Source: Flavobacteriaceae bacterium
Lineage (GTDB): Bacteria > Bacteroidota > Bacteroidia > Flavobacteriales > Flavobacteriaceae
Direction of reading: 5' to 3'
DNA: 34,437 bases
Assembly: GCA_008081175.1 (NCBI GenBank)
Contig: VMCW01000193.1
Coordinates: forward strand, 1 to 34,437
Shown here: positions 16,108-23,927 of the stretch, in pieces
How the letters are laid out: the number at the start of each line of letters is the position of its first letter
Position numbering within the stretch: the stretch's first letter is position 1
The notes under the pieces: generated by a model
Told to the model about the DNA's origin: nothing
What the model saw: only the letters and a program-made list of their open reading frames with translations
The model's database searches: none
Translations under genes and position numbers: made by a program

Positions 16108-16112
16108 ATCTA

Positions 16113-17075
16113 ATGCAACTGACCCGTTTTATTCAAGAATTACTGTACCAATACGAATGTGTAACCATTCCACAATTTGGTGCATTTTTAACACGCTCCT
16201 ACCGGGCAAAAGTTACCCCTAATGGATCGTTTTATCCTCCTAGTAAAGAATTAACTTTCAATCAACTGCTTGTTGCAAATGACGGGGTTCTTGCGCATTA
16301 TATTGCACAGAAAGAAGAGATCTCCTATGAAAATGCACTTCGCTTGATTGAGAAAGAAGTGAGCAGTTGGAAAAAAAGATTGCAAACTCAAATCTTGCGT
16401 TTTCCTGGTGTAGGAGAAATTCGATTGAACGCAGCTCGTAAAATAGAATTTACCCCTTGGGGAAAAATAAATTTTGACCTCACCTCGTTTGGATTAAAAA
16501 GTTTTGAACGCAGTCCGCTATCACAAACAACCCCTATCTCAAAACCCATCCACATCATGAAAGAAACCAATAAAAACGATTTAATGTTTACCCCAGAAAA
16601 GGAAAATAACGAAAAAAAGACTCCTCTATTTCGTTACGCAGCTATTGGAGTTATAGGAATTGCCCTTCTTGGAGCTTCTTACTTTTTTGGTGATCGCTAT
16701 GTCACAGAACAACGAATTGTTGAGCAAGAAAAGGCTCAAGTTAAAATAGAAGAAAAGGTTCAAGAAGCAACTTTTGACCTTGGAAACTTGCCTACAATAG
16801 AAGTTGCTGCTACTGCAAAACCCCAAGAGGCTCCCTTGCTAGATAAAGCCTTATACAGTGTAATTGCGGGTTCTTTTCGCTCCTTAGAAAATGCGGAAAA
16901 AAAGATCGAATCATTGAAAGCAGAAGGATATCCTGCCGCCTTTGCTCAATCCAATTCTACAGGTTTATACCGTGTGGCTTATGGTAGATACGAAACTAAA
17001 AAAGAAGCCATTAGTATGCTCTACTTTTTAAAGTATACCCTAGAGGAAGAAGCTTGGTATCTCGAGGAGCGCTAA
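16113..17075 (+). CDS. HU-like (CCDC81-type) and SPOR domain membrane protein
   Basis: This 320-aa protein has three parts. Residues 1-125 form a cytoplasmic region of the HU-CCDC81 type seen in Bacteroidetes (FIQELLYQYECVTIPQFGAFL, then VGEIRLNAARKIEF). One membrane helix at about 174-192 follows (YAAIGVIGIALLGASYFFG), with no signal peptide. After a charged helix, a C-terminal SPOR domain begins at about 246 (LYSVIAGSFRSLENAEKKI) and contains GLYRVAYGRY. SPOR domains bind denuded septal peptidoglycan, so the protein could link something in the cytoplasm, perhaps DNA, to the division site. That function is inference. It converges with envC, with 1 nt between them. Confidence 0.8.
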   Translation: MQLTRFIQELLYQYECVTIPQFGAFLTRSYRAKVTPNGSFYPPSKELTFNQLLVANDGVLAHYIAQKEEISYENALRLIEKEVSSWKKRLQTQILRFPGVGEIRLNAARKIEFTPWGKINFDLTSFGLKSFERSPLSQTTPISKPIHIMKETNKNDLMFTPEKENNEKKTPLFRYAAIGVIGIALLGASYFFGDRYVTEQRIVEQEKAQVKIEEKVQEATFDLGNLPTIEVAATAKPQEAPLLDKALYSVIAGSFRSLENAEKKIESLKAEGYPAAFAQSNSTGLYRVAYGRYETKKEAISMLYFLKYTLEEEAWYLEER

Positions 17076-17076
17076 A

Positions 17077-18297
17077 TTACATTTGATAAATCCAGTCTTT
17101 CGGATTCAGCGCTTTTACATTATTAAATATTCCAAATTGAATTTGGGTTTTTCCTGTTTGCTGGTTTGTAAACACCTCCCCTATAGGTTGTTTTGCTTTC
17201 ACTTGATCTCCCTTTTTGACGTAAAGTTTCCCTAGGTTGGAATACAGAGTAATGAAATTTCCATGCCTTATTAGAACAGAAGGATTACTTCCTTTTATTA
17301 CAATGACTGACATCACCTCCCCTTCGAAAACAGCCCGTACCTGTGCTGCGGGTTCTGTGGCTAATACCACTCCATTGCTTTGTATTGTCGTTGTCTTTAC
17401 AACGGGATGCCTTTGTCTACCAAACCCCTGTATTACGATTCCCTTTTCCAACGGCCAGGGCAACCTCCCCTTATTGGCCTGAAAGTTTGTAGCAATCAGT
17501 TTTGCCTCTGGTGTCAATTCAAAGGTTGTTGACCCTTTTTTTCCTGCAGCTTTATTCGAAGCTGCTATGGCTTCTCGAATTAAACGGTCAATTTCCTTGT
17601 CGATTACTCTACGTTGCTTTTCCTTTTTTTCTATTTGAGCTGCAAGCGAGCGTTCTTTTTGCTTTAAAGATTTAATTAATTCTTGCTGCTCTAGCTGTTC
17701 TTTTTGGAGTGAAGCTTGTACTTCTCTATTTTCTTCTATCAGGACTAGTTTAGCGGCTTTTTCGTCTATTAACGTCTGATTGAGCTGTTGTAATAGCTTT
17801 GTTTTTTGGGCAATTTCTTGTCCTTGTTTTCTTCTGAAACGGGCGTACTGTTTTAGGTATTGTAGTCGCTTATAGGCTTGCAAAAAATTCTCTGAGGAAA
17901 ATAAAAACATCAATCGGTTTTGTAAGGATTTACTCGCGTAGGACTTTTGAATCATTTTTGCGTATTCTTCTTTCAGCTCTTCCAGCTCTTTTCTTTGTGC
18001 TGCTATATTTCTTTCGTTTACGCTGATTCTTCTAGTAAGAAGATTTGCCTGCTGGTTGGTTACTTTAATTAATTCCGAACGAACATTTAACTTTACTTGA
18101 AGATCCTCCGCTGCCGTAAGAGCGTTTTTTCTCGTTTTGGTATTTGAAAATAAGAGCCTATTGATCTGTTTGATCTCATTTTTTAACTGCTGTCGCTGAG
18201 CTTCTAATTCCTTTTGTTGTGAAGTGCTTTCTTGAGCAAGACCGCTGCTGAGACCCATCCACAAAAAAAACAGCAAGTACCTTCCGGCCTTTTTCAT
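17077..18297 (-). CDS. envC: Murein hydrolase activator EnvC-like, degenerate M23 domain
   Basis: This 406-aa periplasmic protein has a signal peptide (MKKAGRYLLFFLWMGLSSGLAQ). Long coiled coils follow at about 25-250, rich in Glu, Lys and Gln. A C-terminal LytM/M23 fold at about 275-406 has WPLEKGIVIQGFGRQRHP and GNFITLYSNLGKLYVKKGD. The zinc ligands are largely lost: the usual HLHFE is IQFGI and the HxxxD segment is IQSNGV. It is therefore probably an activator of an N-acetylmuramyl amidase rather than an enzyme, as for E. coli EnvC. It directly follows the DUF4292 gene with no gap. Confidence 0.85.
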   Translation of the reverse strand: MKKAGRYLLFFLWMGLSSGLAQESTSQQKELEAQRQQLKNEIKQINRLLFSNTKTRKNALTAAEDLQVKLNVRSELIKVTNQQANLLTRRISVNERNIAAQRKELEELKEEYAKMIQKSYASKSLQNRLMFLFSSENFLQAYKRLQYLKQYARFRRKQGQEIAQKTKLLQQLNQTLIDEKAAKLVLIEENREVQASLQKEQLEQQELIKSLKQKERSLAAQIEKKEKQRRVIDKEIDRLIREAIAASNKAAGKKGSTTFELTPEAKLIATNFQANKGRLPWPLEKGIVIQGFGRQRHPVVKTTTIQSNGVVLATEPAAQVRAVFEGEVMSVIVIKGSNPSVLIRHGNFITLYSNLGKLYVKKGDQVKAKQPIGEVFTNQQTGKTQIQFGIFNNVKALNPKDWIYQM

Positions 18298-19074
18298 CTA
18301 AAACTCAATTTTCGAATAGCCTTGCGGAATTTCAAAAGGAAAGGTCAAGCCCTCCGTAAAATCTGTACGAGAAAATTCCAATTCTAACCGCTGAGAAACA
18401 GTTCCATCAAAGAGTGTAATTTCAATTAAACTGGGAAGTGAAACACCATCAATTTTAATGTGCCTTAAATATTTAATGGTCAAATTATACGAGGTCCCAG
18501 GAAGAATAAAGCGCTGTTCCTTCAATAGAAAGCTCACCGGATCAAAAAACAACGTAGGTGTTAACCCAGTGCGATTTCCTTGAGGGATTAGAATGTAGTA
18601 TTGGGGGTTTGAAATTTGTTTCCAACGCCCCTCACTAGGGTCTAAAAAAGGTTTTCCCAGAAAGAGGTTTTCAATATCAGAATAATCAAAATCGGTATTG
18701 TATGGAGTATTGATTAGATCGAAATTGCCTTGAAAAAATGTCTTTTGAAACTTTTCATAAAAGGAAACTTCTTGAGGAGTGATCATCAATTTAGCGATAG
18801 GGATCAACATAGTAGCACTGAGCCAAAGTTTCTTTTTTTCCTCCATTCGAAATTGAATCACTAACTGTTGCTCGCGAGCACCGTCATTGTAGGTTGCTTT
18901 TATTCTAGACCTTACTTTATTAACTTTTGGATAATTGCTTTTTATTTTGAGGGCCAAAGCTTCGATGTCCACATTTTTTACAGGCGTATTTGTGGGCAGT
19001 ACAGCTACACTTTTACAGCCTAAAAAAACAAGGCTAATTACTAGATTCAAAAACGGAATTGAAAAGCTTTTCAT
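18298..19074 (-). CDS. DUF4292 lipoprotein (LolB/LolA-like fold suspected)
   Basis: This 258-aa lipoprotein has the signal MKSFSIPFLNLVISLVFLGC, with the lipidated Cys at residue 20. The mature chain has the beta-rich pattern of DUF4292: KVRSRIKATYNDG, KLWLSATMLIPIAKLMITP, ENLFLGKPFLDP and ITLFDGTVSQRLELEFSRTDF. The family is thought to share the lipoprotein-carrier fold, but no role is proven. It lies between a nucleotidyltransferase gene and envC, with 2-nt and 0-nt spacing, so it is part of an envelope operon. In other flavobacteria I recall a TPR-protein gene in the gap before it, and none is present here. Confidence 0.75.
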   Translation of the reverse strand: MKSFSIPFLNLVISLVFLGCKSVAVLPTNTPVKNVDIEALALKIKSNYPKVNKVRSRIKATYNDGAREQQLVIQFRMEEKKKLWLSATMLIPIAKLMITPQEVSFYEKFQKTFFQGNFDLINTPYNTDFDYSDIENLFLGKPFLDPSEGRWKQISNPQYYILIPQGNRTGLTPTLFFDPVSFLLKEQRFILPGTSYNLTIKYLRHIKIDGVSLPSLIEITLFDGTVSQRLELEFSRTDFTEGLTFPFEIPQGYSKIEF

Positions 19075-19076
19075 TT

Positions 19077-20093
19077 TTATTCAAGTTGGGAGTAATCCCC
19101 TATACTTACAAAGGTAGGGTTTCCTCTATAACGAACTTCGTTTCCAATCATTGCTTGCTCTAAATTAAGGTTTTCTAAAGAACAATTGTTTCCAATTAGG
19201 CTGTGTTTCAATTGACAATTTTCTATTTTGGTCCCAGGACCAACAGAAACCCCAGGGCCCACAGTGCTGTTGGTAATGGTTACATTTTTCCCAATGAAAC
19301 AGGGGGAAATGATAGTACTGTTATTCAAAATAGCAGAGGCCTCTTGAAGCATTGCCCCTTCTGCTTCTTTGATCGATAGCATTTCAGTATTGGTTTGGAG
19401 TGTAATTTGAGGGTTTCCACAATCCATCCACACGTCTACTTCTCCCGGTTTAACGATTGCGCCTTGTTCAATTAGAAGCAAAATCCCTTGATTGATTTGG
19501 TACTCCTGCCCTTTTTTAAGCTCTTGAGACACAACTTTTGTAAGAGCTTCTTTGAGTTGTTCTATCGCCCTAAAATAATAGATCCCTATTGCAGCTAAAT
19601 CAGAAACAAACTTCTTTGGCTTCTCTACTAAATTTACGATTTCATTTGCGCTATTTAACTCAACAACTCCAAAGGCCGCAGGATCTTCTACTTGTTTGAC
19701 CCATATGACCGCGTCTGCGCTTGGGTCCAGGTTTAGCTTTGCACGAATGAGGGTGTCTGCATAGGCTACAACAGTAGGTCCCTCCAGTAAAGGTGCTGCG
19801 CTCATGATTGCATGCCCTGTTCCCAAAGGTTGATCTTGCCTAAAAATATGCGGCTTTGCTCCCAGTGAAAGGGCAAGCTCTTTAAGTGACGATTCAACCT
19901 CATCGCCAAAAAAGGCTGGATCGCCTATGACAAATCCAATGTCGGTAATGGGTGACTCGACAACCTTTGCTATCTCGTGAACGAGTTGGTGAACAATGGG
20001 AGCACCTGCAACACTGATCAAAGGTTTTGGAGTGGTTAGACTGTGAGGTCGTAATCGTGAACCCCTTCCTGCCATGGGTACAATAATTTTCAT
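19077..20093 (-). CDS. Sugar-1-phosphate nucleotidyltransferase with left-handed beta-helix tail
   Basis: This 338-aa cytoplasmic enzyme makes a nucleotide sugar. The N-terminal pyrophosphorylase signature is MKIIVPMAGRGSRLRPHSLT followed by PKPLI. DQPLGTGHAI binds the nucleotide, DTLIRA carries a metal-binding Asp, and VEKPKKF and GIYYFRA complete the core. The C-terminus from about 245 has hexapeptide-like turns (IISPCFIGKNVTITNSTVGPGVSVGPGTKIENC). It could use glucose-1-phosphate, mannose-1-phosphate or another sugar, and the sequence alone does not decide. It lies 2 nt after dut and 2 nt before the DUF4292 gene. Confidence 0.85.
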   Translation of the reverse strand: MKIIVPMAGRGSRLRPHSLTTPKPLISVAGAPIVHQLVHEIAKVVESPITDIGFVIGDPAFFGDEVESSLKELALSLGAKPHIFRQDQPLGTGHAIMSAAPLLEGPTVVAYADTLIRAKLNLDPSADAVIWVKQVEDPAAFGVVELNSANEIVNLVEKPKKFVSDLAAIGIYYFRAIEQLKEALTKVVSQELKKGQEYQINQGILLLIEQGAIVKPGEVDVWMDCGNPQITLQTNTEMLSIKEAEGAMLQEASAILNNSTIISPCFIGKNVTITNSTVGPGVSVGPGTKIENCQLKHSLIGNNCSLENLNLEQAMIGNEVRYRGNPTFVSIGDYSQLE

Positions 20094-20095
20094 AT

Positions 20096-20533
20096 TTATT
20101 TTTTTCCAGTACTACCAAATCCTCCTGTTCCGCGCTCTGTCGTGCTGAGCTTTTCTGTACTTTTCCATTGTACTTGTTCAAATTTGGCAAAAACCAACTG
20201 TGCTATTCGATCCCCAGGTTGGATGGTTACAGCTTTGTTGGAAAGGTTGACCAAAATGACCCCTATTTCTCCACGATAATCTGCATCTATTGTTCCAGGG
20301 GCATTCAAAACTGAAATCCCTTGTTTTGCTGCCAATCCGCTTCGAGGACGCACTTGAGCTTCATAGCCCTCGGGAAGTGCTATTTTTAGCCCTGTGCCTA
20401 TAATTTTTCGCTCTAGGGGTTCTAGGACAATCGGGTCTTCGAGTACCGCTTTTAAGTCCACCCCAGCAGCTGCTTTTGTCGCATAAGTAGGGAGCTCAAA
20501 CGAACTCTCATTTTGTACAGAAACTTCTATCAT
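20096..20533 (-). CDS. dut: dUTP diphosphatase
   Basis: This 145-aa trimeric dUTPase hydrolyses dUTP to dUMP, keeping uracil out of DNA and feeding dTMP synthesis. All five motifs are present: AAAGVDLKA (21-29), RPRSGLAAK (62-70), APGTIDADYRGE (78-89) with the catalytic Asp in TIDADY, PGDRIAQLVF (106-115) and ERGTGGFGSTG (133-143). The length is typical. It is the first gene of a compact unit leading into the nucleotidyltransferase, DUF4292 and envC genes. Confidence 0.96.
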   Translation of the reverse strand: MIEVSVQNESSFELPTYATKAAAGVDLKAVLEDPIVLEPLERKIIGTGLKIALPEGYEAQVRPRSGLAAKQGISVLNAPGTIDADYRGEIGVILVNLSNKAVTIQPGDRIAQLVFAKFEQVQWKSTEKLSTTERGTGGFGSTGKK

Positions 20534-20618
20534 CTGGCTTGGTTTTGTAGATATTAAATGTACAAAAACAGTCCTCTTAATTATGGTGATTTACCGTTTC
20601 TTTCCCCATTTTTGTTAA

Positions 20619-20990
20619 CTAGTTTTCCTTATTAGGAAAGTGTTTTTTTATCTGTTTTTCTACAGAAATTAACATCCAGAGAGGTGCCCAAACAGATAGG
20701 GCAATCCCTATCCATAAATAAACCTGGCCTTTTAAATCAAAAAAAGAAAGTAGCAGTCCTAAGACGATCAAATACAATCCATCTCTTTTCATTTTTTTGG
20801 AAGAAACTTCCTGTGCAAATTTCCACACCTCTGGATTGCGCATTGAGGCTTTTGTTCTGTATCCATAAATAGAATTTATGCTTTTTGGAGGATACTTCTC
20901 TTGTATCCATCCCGCTATAAAATAAATCCCTCCTGTAAGTAAAAGGATAAGAGATAAGGGGTTTAGGTAATCAACAAAGAACTGTTCCAT
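20619..20990 (-). CDS. SdpI/YhfL-family membrane protein
   Basis: This 123-aa protein has three hydrophobic segments at about 12-29, 72-86 and 90-109. Between the first two is the family hallmark INSIYGYRTKASMRNPEVW (38-56), the YGYRT...S...N..W pattern of SdpI-like proteins. Bacillus SdpI gives immunity to the SdpC toxin, but most homologs are of unknown function. No sdpC-like toxin gene or ArsR regulator is adjacent, so an immunity role is not supported here. An inverted repeat and a TAGCTTTG box lie upstream. Confidence 0.75.
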   Translation of the reverse strand: MEQFFVDYLNPLSLILLLTGGIYFIAGWIQEKYPPKSINSIYGYRTKASMRNPEVWKFAQEVSSKKMKRDGLYLIVLGLLLSFFDLKGQVYLWIGIALSVWAPLWMLISVEKQIKKHFPNKEN

Positions 20991-21005
20991 TAGTATGTAT
21001 TAGTA

Positions 21006-21059
21006 AGCTTTGTTCAATAAAGACTATTTGCTTTAAAAGCACAAAGCTATTATAGGCGC
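21006..21059 (-). promoter_or_regulatory. Inverted repeats and -7-like box upstream of the SdpI-family gene
   Basis: AGCTTTGT at 21006-21013 and ACAAAGCT at 21051-21058 are exact inverted repeats with a 37-nt gap. Inside the gap is a second palindrome, GCTTTAAAAGC (21040-21050). On the minus strand, TAGCTTTG (21059-21052) fits TAnnTTTG and lies within the outer repeat. There is no T-tract typical of a terminator. It may be an operator or leader structure, or chance in AT-rich DNA. Confidence 0.3.
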
Positions 21060-21071
21060 ATCTCTTCCTTC

Positions 21072-21674
21072 TTATCCGTCTGTACAATTAAAATAGCGGA
21101 TACCGTCCCAATTGCGTTTGAAAAAATTCTCTTTGTCTTTTATGAAGTCCTCCATAGGTGTGTTCCCGGGTAAAACAGAAAGCCACATGATAGGATAATC
21201 TTCTGGTGCAGAAGTACATTCGTAAAATTCACATGGATGTCTGTACTTATACCGTGCATGTCCTGCTTCATGATAAAAGGTGTACAAACGTTGAACGATG
21301 GAGTAGTCTTCCCAGTACGATTTAATGATTTCAAAACTAACTGTTGCATCGTCACATATGTTGTACGCTCTTCCGGCATGATCTGCTGTTACTCCTGAGG
21401 CAAAATCTGGCTCTGTACCAAAAAATACGGTTACAATCCTCCCGGCTCCAGGATCGGGTTTGCCCGAGCGTATTGCATCAGCAACGAACAGCTCCCAGTA
21501 TTCTTCCAAAGTAGAGTCTTCATCCAGTACAGCGTAAAAAGGATCTGTGATTTCTTCTTCCTTTTCTTCTTCGGCAGTGTTTTTTTCATCAACAGTTGCA
21601 TCCTCTTTTTGGCAGCTCACGAAGAAAAGTGAAAACAATAGGCCCAGTAAAATTAAAAAATGAGGCTTTTTCAT
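21072..21674 (-). CDS. Lipoprotein with HEXXH zinc-protease motif
   Basis: This 200-aa lipoprotein has signal MKKPHFLILLGLLFSLFFVS and lipidated Cys21. A low-complexity acidic linker (about 24-42, rich in Glu) follows. The globular part has a zinc motif HEAGH at 135-139 in LYTFYHEAGHARYKYRH, a further His at 146, and PIMW at 161-164. The PIMW recalls the Met-turn of metzincins, although their third His is one residue closer (HEXXHxxGxxH). Four Cys residues after 100 (107, 148, 153, 197) could form disulfides. It is probably a surface or periplasmic zinc protease of unknown substrate. It is monocistronic and divergent from the glycerate kinase gene. Confidence 0.6.
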   Translation of the reverse strand: MKKPHFLILLGLLFSLFFVSCQKEDATVDEKNTAEEEKEEEITDPFYAVLDEDSTLEEYWELFVADAIRSGKPDPGAGRIVTVFFGTEPDFASGVTADHAGRAYNICDDATVSFEIIKSYWEDYSIVQRLYTFYHEAGHARYKYRHPCEFYECTSAPEDYPIMWLSVLPGNTPMEDFIKDKENFFKRNWDGIRYFNCTDG

Positions 21675-21885
21675 CTTTATTTCTTTAATAGCATACTAAT
21701 ATACTTTTTTTAATAGTAAACCCTTTGTTTTGTGATCAATAGAATGTTAAAGTGTTATTGGAGCCTCATGTTGTTTCTATTGAGAACATTATTTAAAGAA
21801 TTTGGCTCCTCTCCCTTTGATTTTAGTATTTTTAAAATGAAGTCTTATAGTTACAAGATCTATTTAGTAATCTGAGAAAAGGAGT

Positions 21886-23010
21886 ATGCAAATTCTAATC
21901 ATTCCTGATTCTTTTAAAGAAAGTTTAACTGCTACAGAAGTGGCAAGAGCCCTTTATATGGGTGTTCATAAAGTACTTCCCGAAGCGGTGATCAACCAAA
22001 TTCCTTTTTCTGATGGGGGAGAAGGTGCCCTTGAGGTATTGAAAAAGCAAGCCCAAGGTGTATTGGTTTCTTGTCAAACAGAAAATGCTTTAGGTGAAAA
22101 AATAAATGCCCCTTATTTTCTTTTTGAAGATCAAAAAAGCGCCTGGATCGAGTTGTCACAAGCCTCGGGATTAGCCCAAATTGCACCTGAAAAAAGAGAT
22201 GCTTTAAATGCCTCTACTTATGGAACCGGCTTACAAATAAAAGATGCTATAGCAAGGGGGTGTAATACAATCACCCTTGGTCTTGGGGGAAGTGCTACCA
22301 CGGATGGGGGGGCAGGTCTTTTCGAAGCTTTAGGGGGTGTTTTATTGGATCACAAAGGAGCTTATTTAGAGCGAGGGGGACTCGCTCTAAAGAATCTTTC
22401 CTCCATAATTCTACCAAAGGGCTTAGATGGTATTTATTGGAAGGTTGCTTGTGACGTTGACAATCCTTTGCTTGGACCCTCAGGCGCTGCCTCTGTTTAT
22501 GGTCCACAAAAAGGAGCAAGCGCTTCGGATGTAGTACAATTAGATCGTGCTCTTTCACAGTTTGCAACAGTTATTCATCATCACTTTGGCCGTCAAATAA
22601 CTACCCTAGAAGGAGGAGGAGCTGCTGGGGGAACAGCAGCGGGAATGTATGGGTTTTTTAATGCTACTCTACAATCCGGTTTTTCTCTTTTATCAGAAAT
22701 GATAGGCTTAGAAAAACAGATCAAACAATCCGATTTAATTATTACTGCTGAAGGCAAAATGGATGGCCAATCCCTTCAGGGAAAGTTAACCGGTAGTGTG
22801 GCGCATCTTGGTAAAAAGCACAATATTCCTGTCGTCGGGATCGCTGGAGCTCTTGAGGGTCCAATGGATGCTTTTTTCAACGCTGGCTTTGCTGGTGTTT
22901 TTAGTATTCAAAACGGCCCCTTATCTTTAAAAGACTCCATGGAAAACGCTGAAATATTGCTCTCCAATACGGCTGCCAACCTAATAAAATTCTACATAAG
23001 TAAACCTTAA
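21886..23010 (+). CDS. Glycerate kinase (GarK/GlxK type)
   Basis: This 374-aa enzyme phosphorylates D-glycerate, in this family usually to 2-phosphoglycerate, feeding photorespiratory-type, serine or glyoxylate carbon into glycolysis. Family marks are the start MQILIIPDSFKESLTATEVA, then PFSDGGEG, GLGGSATTDGGAG, VACDVDNPLLGPSGAA, FGPQKG-like VYGPQKGAS and ITAEGKMDGQSLQGK. The length is normal. AGGAG lies 1 nt before the ATG, too close to act as a normal Shine-Dalgarno. It is transcribed alone and converges with atpG. The C-terminal lobe is intact. Confidence 0.9.
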   Translation: MQILIIPDSFKESLTATEVARALYMGVHKVLPEAVINQIPFSDGGEGALEVLKKQAQGVLVSCQTENALGEKINAPYFLFEDQKSAWIELSQASGLAQIAPEKRDALNASTYGTGLQIKDAIARGCNTITLGLGGSATTDGGAGLFEALGGVLLDHKGAYLERGGLALKNLSSIILPKGLDGIYWKVACDVDNPLLGPSGAASVYGPQKGASASDVVQLDRALSQFATVIHHHFGRQITTLEGGGAAGGTAAGMYGFFNATLQSGFSLLSEMIGLEKQIKQSDLIITAEGKMDGQSLQGKLTGSVAHLGKKHNIPVVGIAGALEGPMDAFFNAGFAGVFSIQNGPLSLKDSMENAEILLSNTAANLIKFYISKP

Positions 23011-23060
23011 TTAGCTTTTTTATGTAAAGCCTGCTATACTAAAATAGTTGTGAAGAATAT

Positions 23061-23924
23061 TTAGCTTTTCAATGCTTCTGCTCCGCCTACAATCTCTAGG
23101 ATTTCATTTGTAATCGCTGCTTGACGGGCCTTATTGTAAGTAAGCTTTAATTGATCTCTCAATTCAGTAGCATTATCTGTGGCCTTATGCATAGCGGTCA
23201 TTCTCGCTCCATGTTCACTGGCAAAAGAATCACGAATGGCTTTATAAAATTGCATTTTTAAAGACTTCGGCAATAAGTCATTCACGATCTCTGCTTGGCT
23301 TGGCTCAAAAAGGTATTCTGTAGTTGCTGTATTTTCAGAAGAGGGGTCAGACACTATGGGAAGGAAAGGTTCTACTTCTACAATTTGAGTGGCTGCATTT
23401 TTAAAACGGTTGTATACTAAAACTACTTCGTCATAAGTCTTCTCTTGAAACTGATCCATAATGAATTGCGCTACAGCTCCTGCGTTTTCATAAGTAAGCT
23501 CGTCAAAAAGGGAATCATGAGAAGCCACTACTTGCCCTGTTTTTCCCAAAAGTTCAGATCCCTTTTTGCCAATGGTAAGAAGAGTAACTTTTTGATTGGA
23601 GTAGGTTTCCCCCATCAATTGCCGTGTCTTTTTAATGATGTTGGCATTAAAAGCGCCGCAAAGACCTCTATTGGAAGTAATGGAAACGATGAGTACCGAC
23701 TGGCTTTCACGAACCTCTGTGTAGGGGTTTTGTGTGTCGCTGTCCAATGCTCCACTGAGGTTTTGGATCAACTCGGTCAAGGTACTTGCATACGGGCGCA
23801 TAGCTGTGATGGCATCTTGAGCTTTTTTTAGCTTGGCTGCCGATACCATTTTCATCGCACTGGTAATTTGCATGGTCGAAGAGACCGATGCAATTCTATT
23901 CCGTATTTCCTTGAGGTTGGCCAT
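23061..23924 (-). CDS. atpG: ATP synthase F1 gamma subunit
   Basis: This 287-aa central-stalk subunit turns inside the alpha/beta hexamer. The N-terminal helix is MANLKEIRNRIASVSSTMQITSAMKMVSAAKL, and the C-terminal helix contains ARMTAMHKATDNATEL and RQAAITNEILEIVGGAEAL, both conserved. The middle domain (SNRGLCGAFN) is present. It is the last gene of the minus-strand atp operon, 3 nt after atpA. No atpD or atpC follows. In Bacteroidetes these are usually elsewhere on the chromosome. Confidence 0.96.
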   Translation of the reverse strand: MANLKEIRNRIASVSSTMQITSAMKMVSAAKLKKAQDAITAMRPYASTLTELIQNLSGALDSDTQNPYTEVRESQSVLIVSITSNRGLCGAFNANIIKKTRQLMGETYSNQKVTLLTIGKKGSELLGKTGQVVASHDSLFDELTYENAGAVAQFIMDQFQEKTYDEVVLVYNRFKNAATQIVEVEPFLPIVSDPSSENTATTEYLFEPSQAEIVNDLLPKSLKMQFYKAIRDSFASEHGARMTAMHKATDNATELRDQLKLTYNKARQAAITNEILEIVGGAEALKS

Positions 23925-23927
23925 AGT

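Noticed and set aside
17077..18297. Loss of zinc ligands in the EnvC M23 domain as a sign of gene decay
   Set aside because: EnvC-type activators normally have degenerate M23 domains. The frame is intact and the coiled coils are complete.
20619..20990. SdpI-like gene as part of a toxin/immunity system
   Set aside because: No sdpC-like toxin, SdpAB or ArsR-type regulator gene is adjacent, and most SdpI-family proteins are not immunity factors.
21880..21884. AGGAG as a Shine-Dalgarno for the glycerate kinase gene
   Set aside because: It lies 1 nt from the ATG, too close for normal pairing, and this group rarely uses Shine-Dalgarno sites.
23445..23831. Open frame of 128 codons opposite atpG, and similar ones opposite atpA (24124-24447) and atpB (27191-27565)
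   Set aside because: They are antisense shadows of conserved ATP synthase genes, with no family features.
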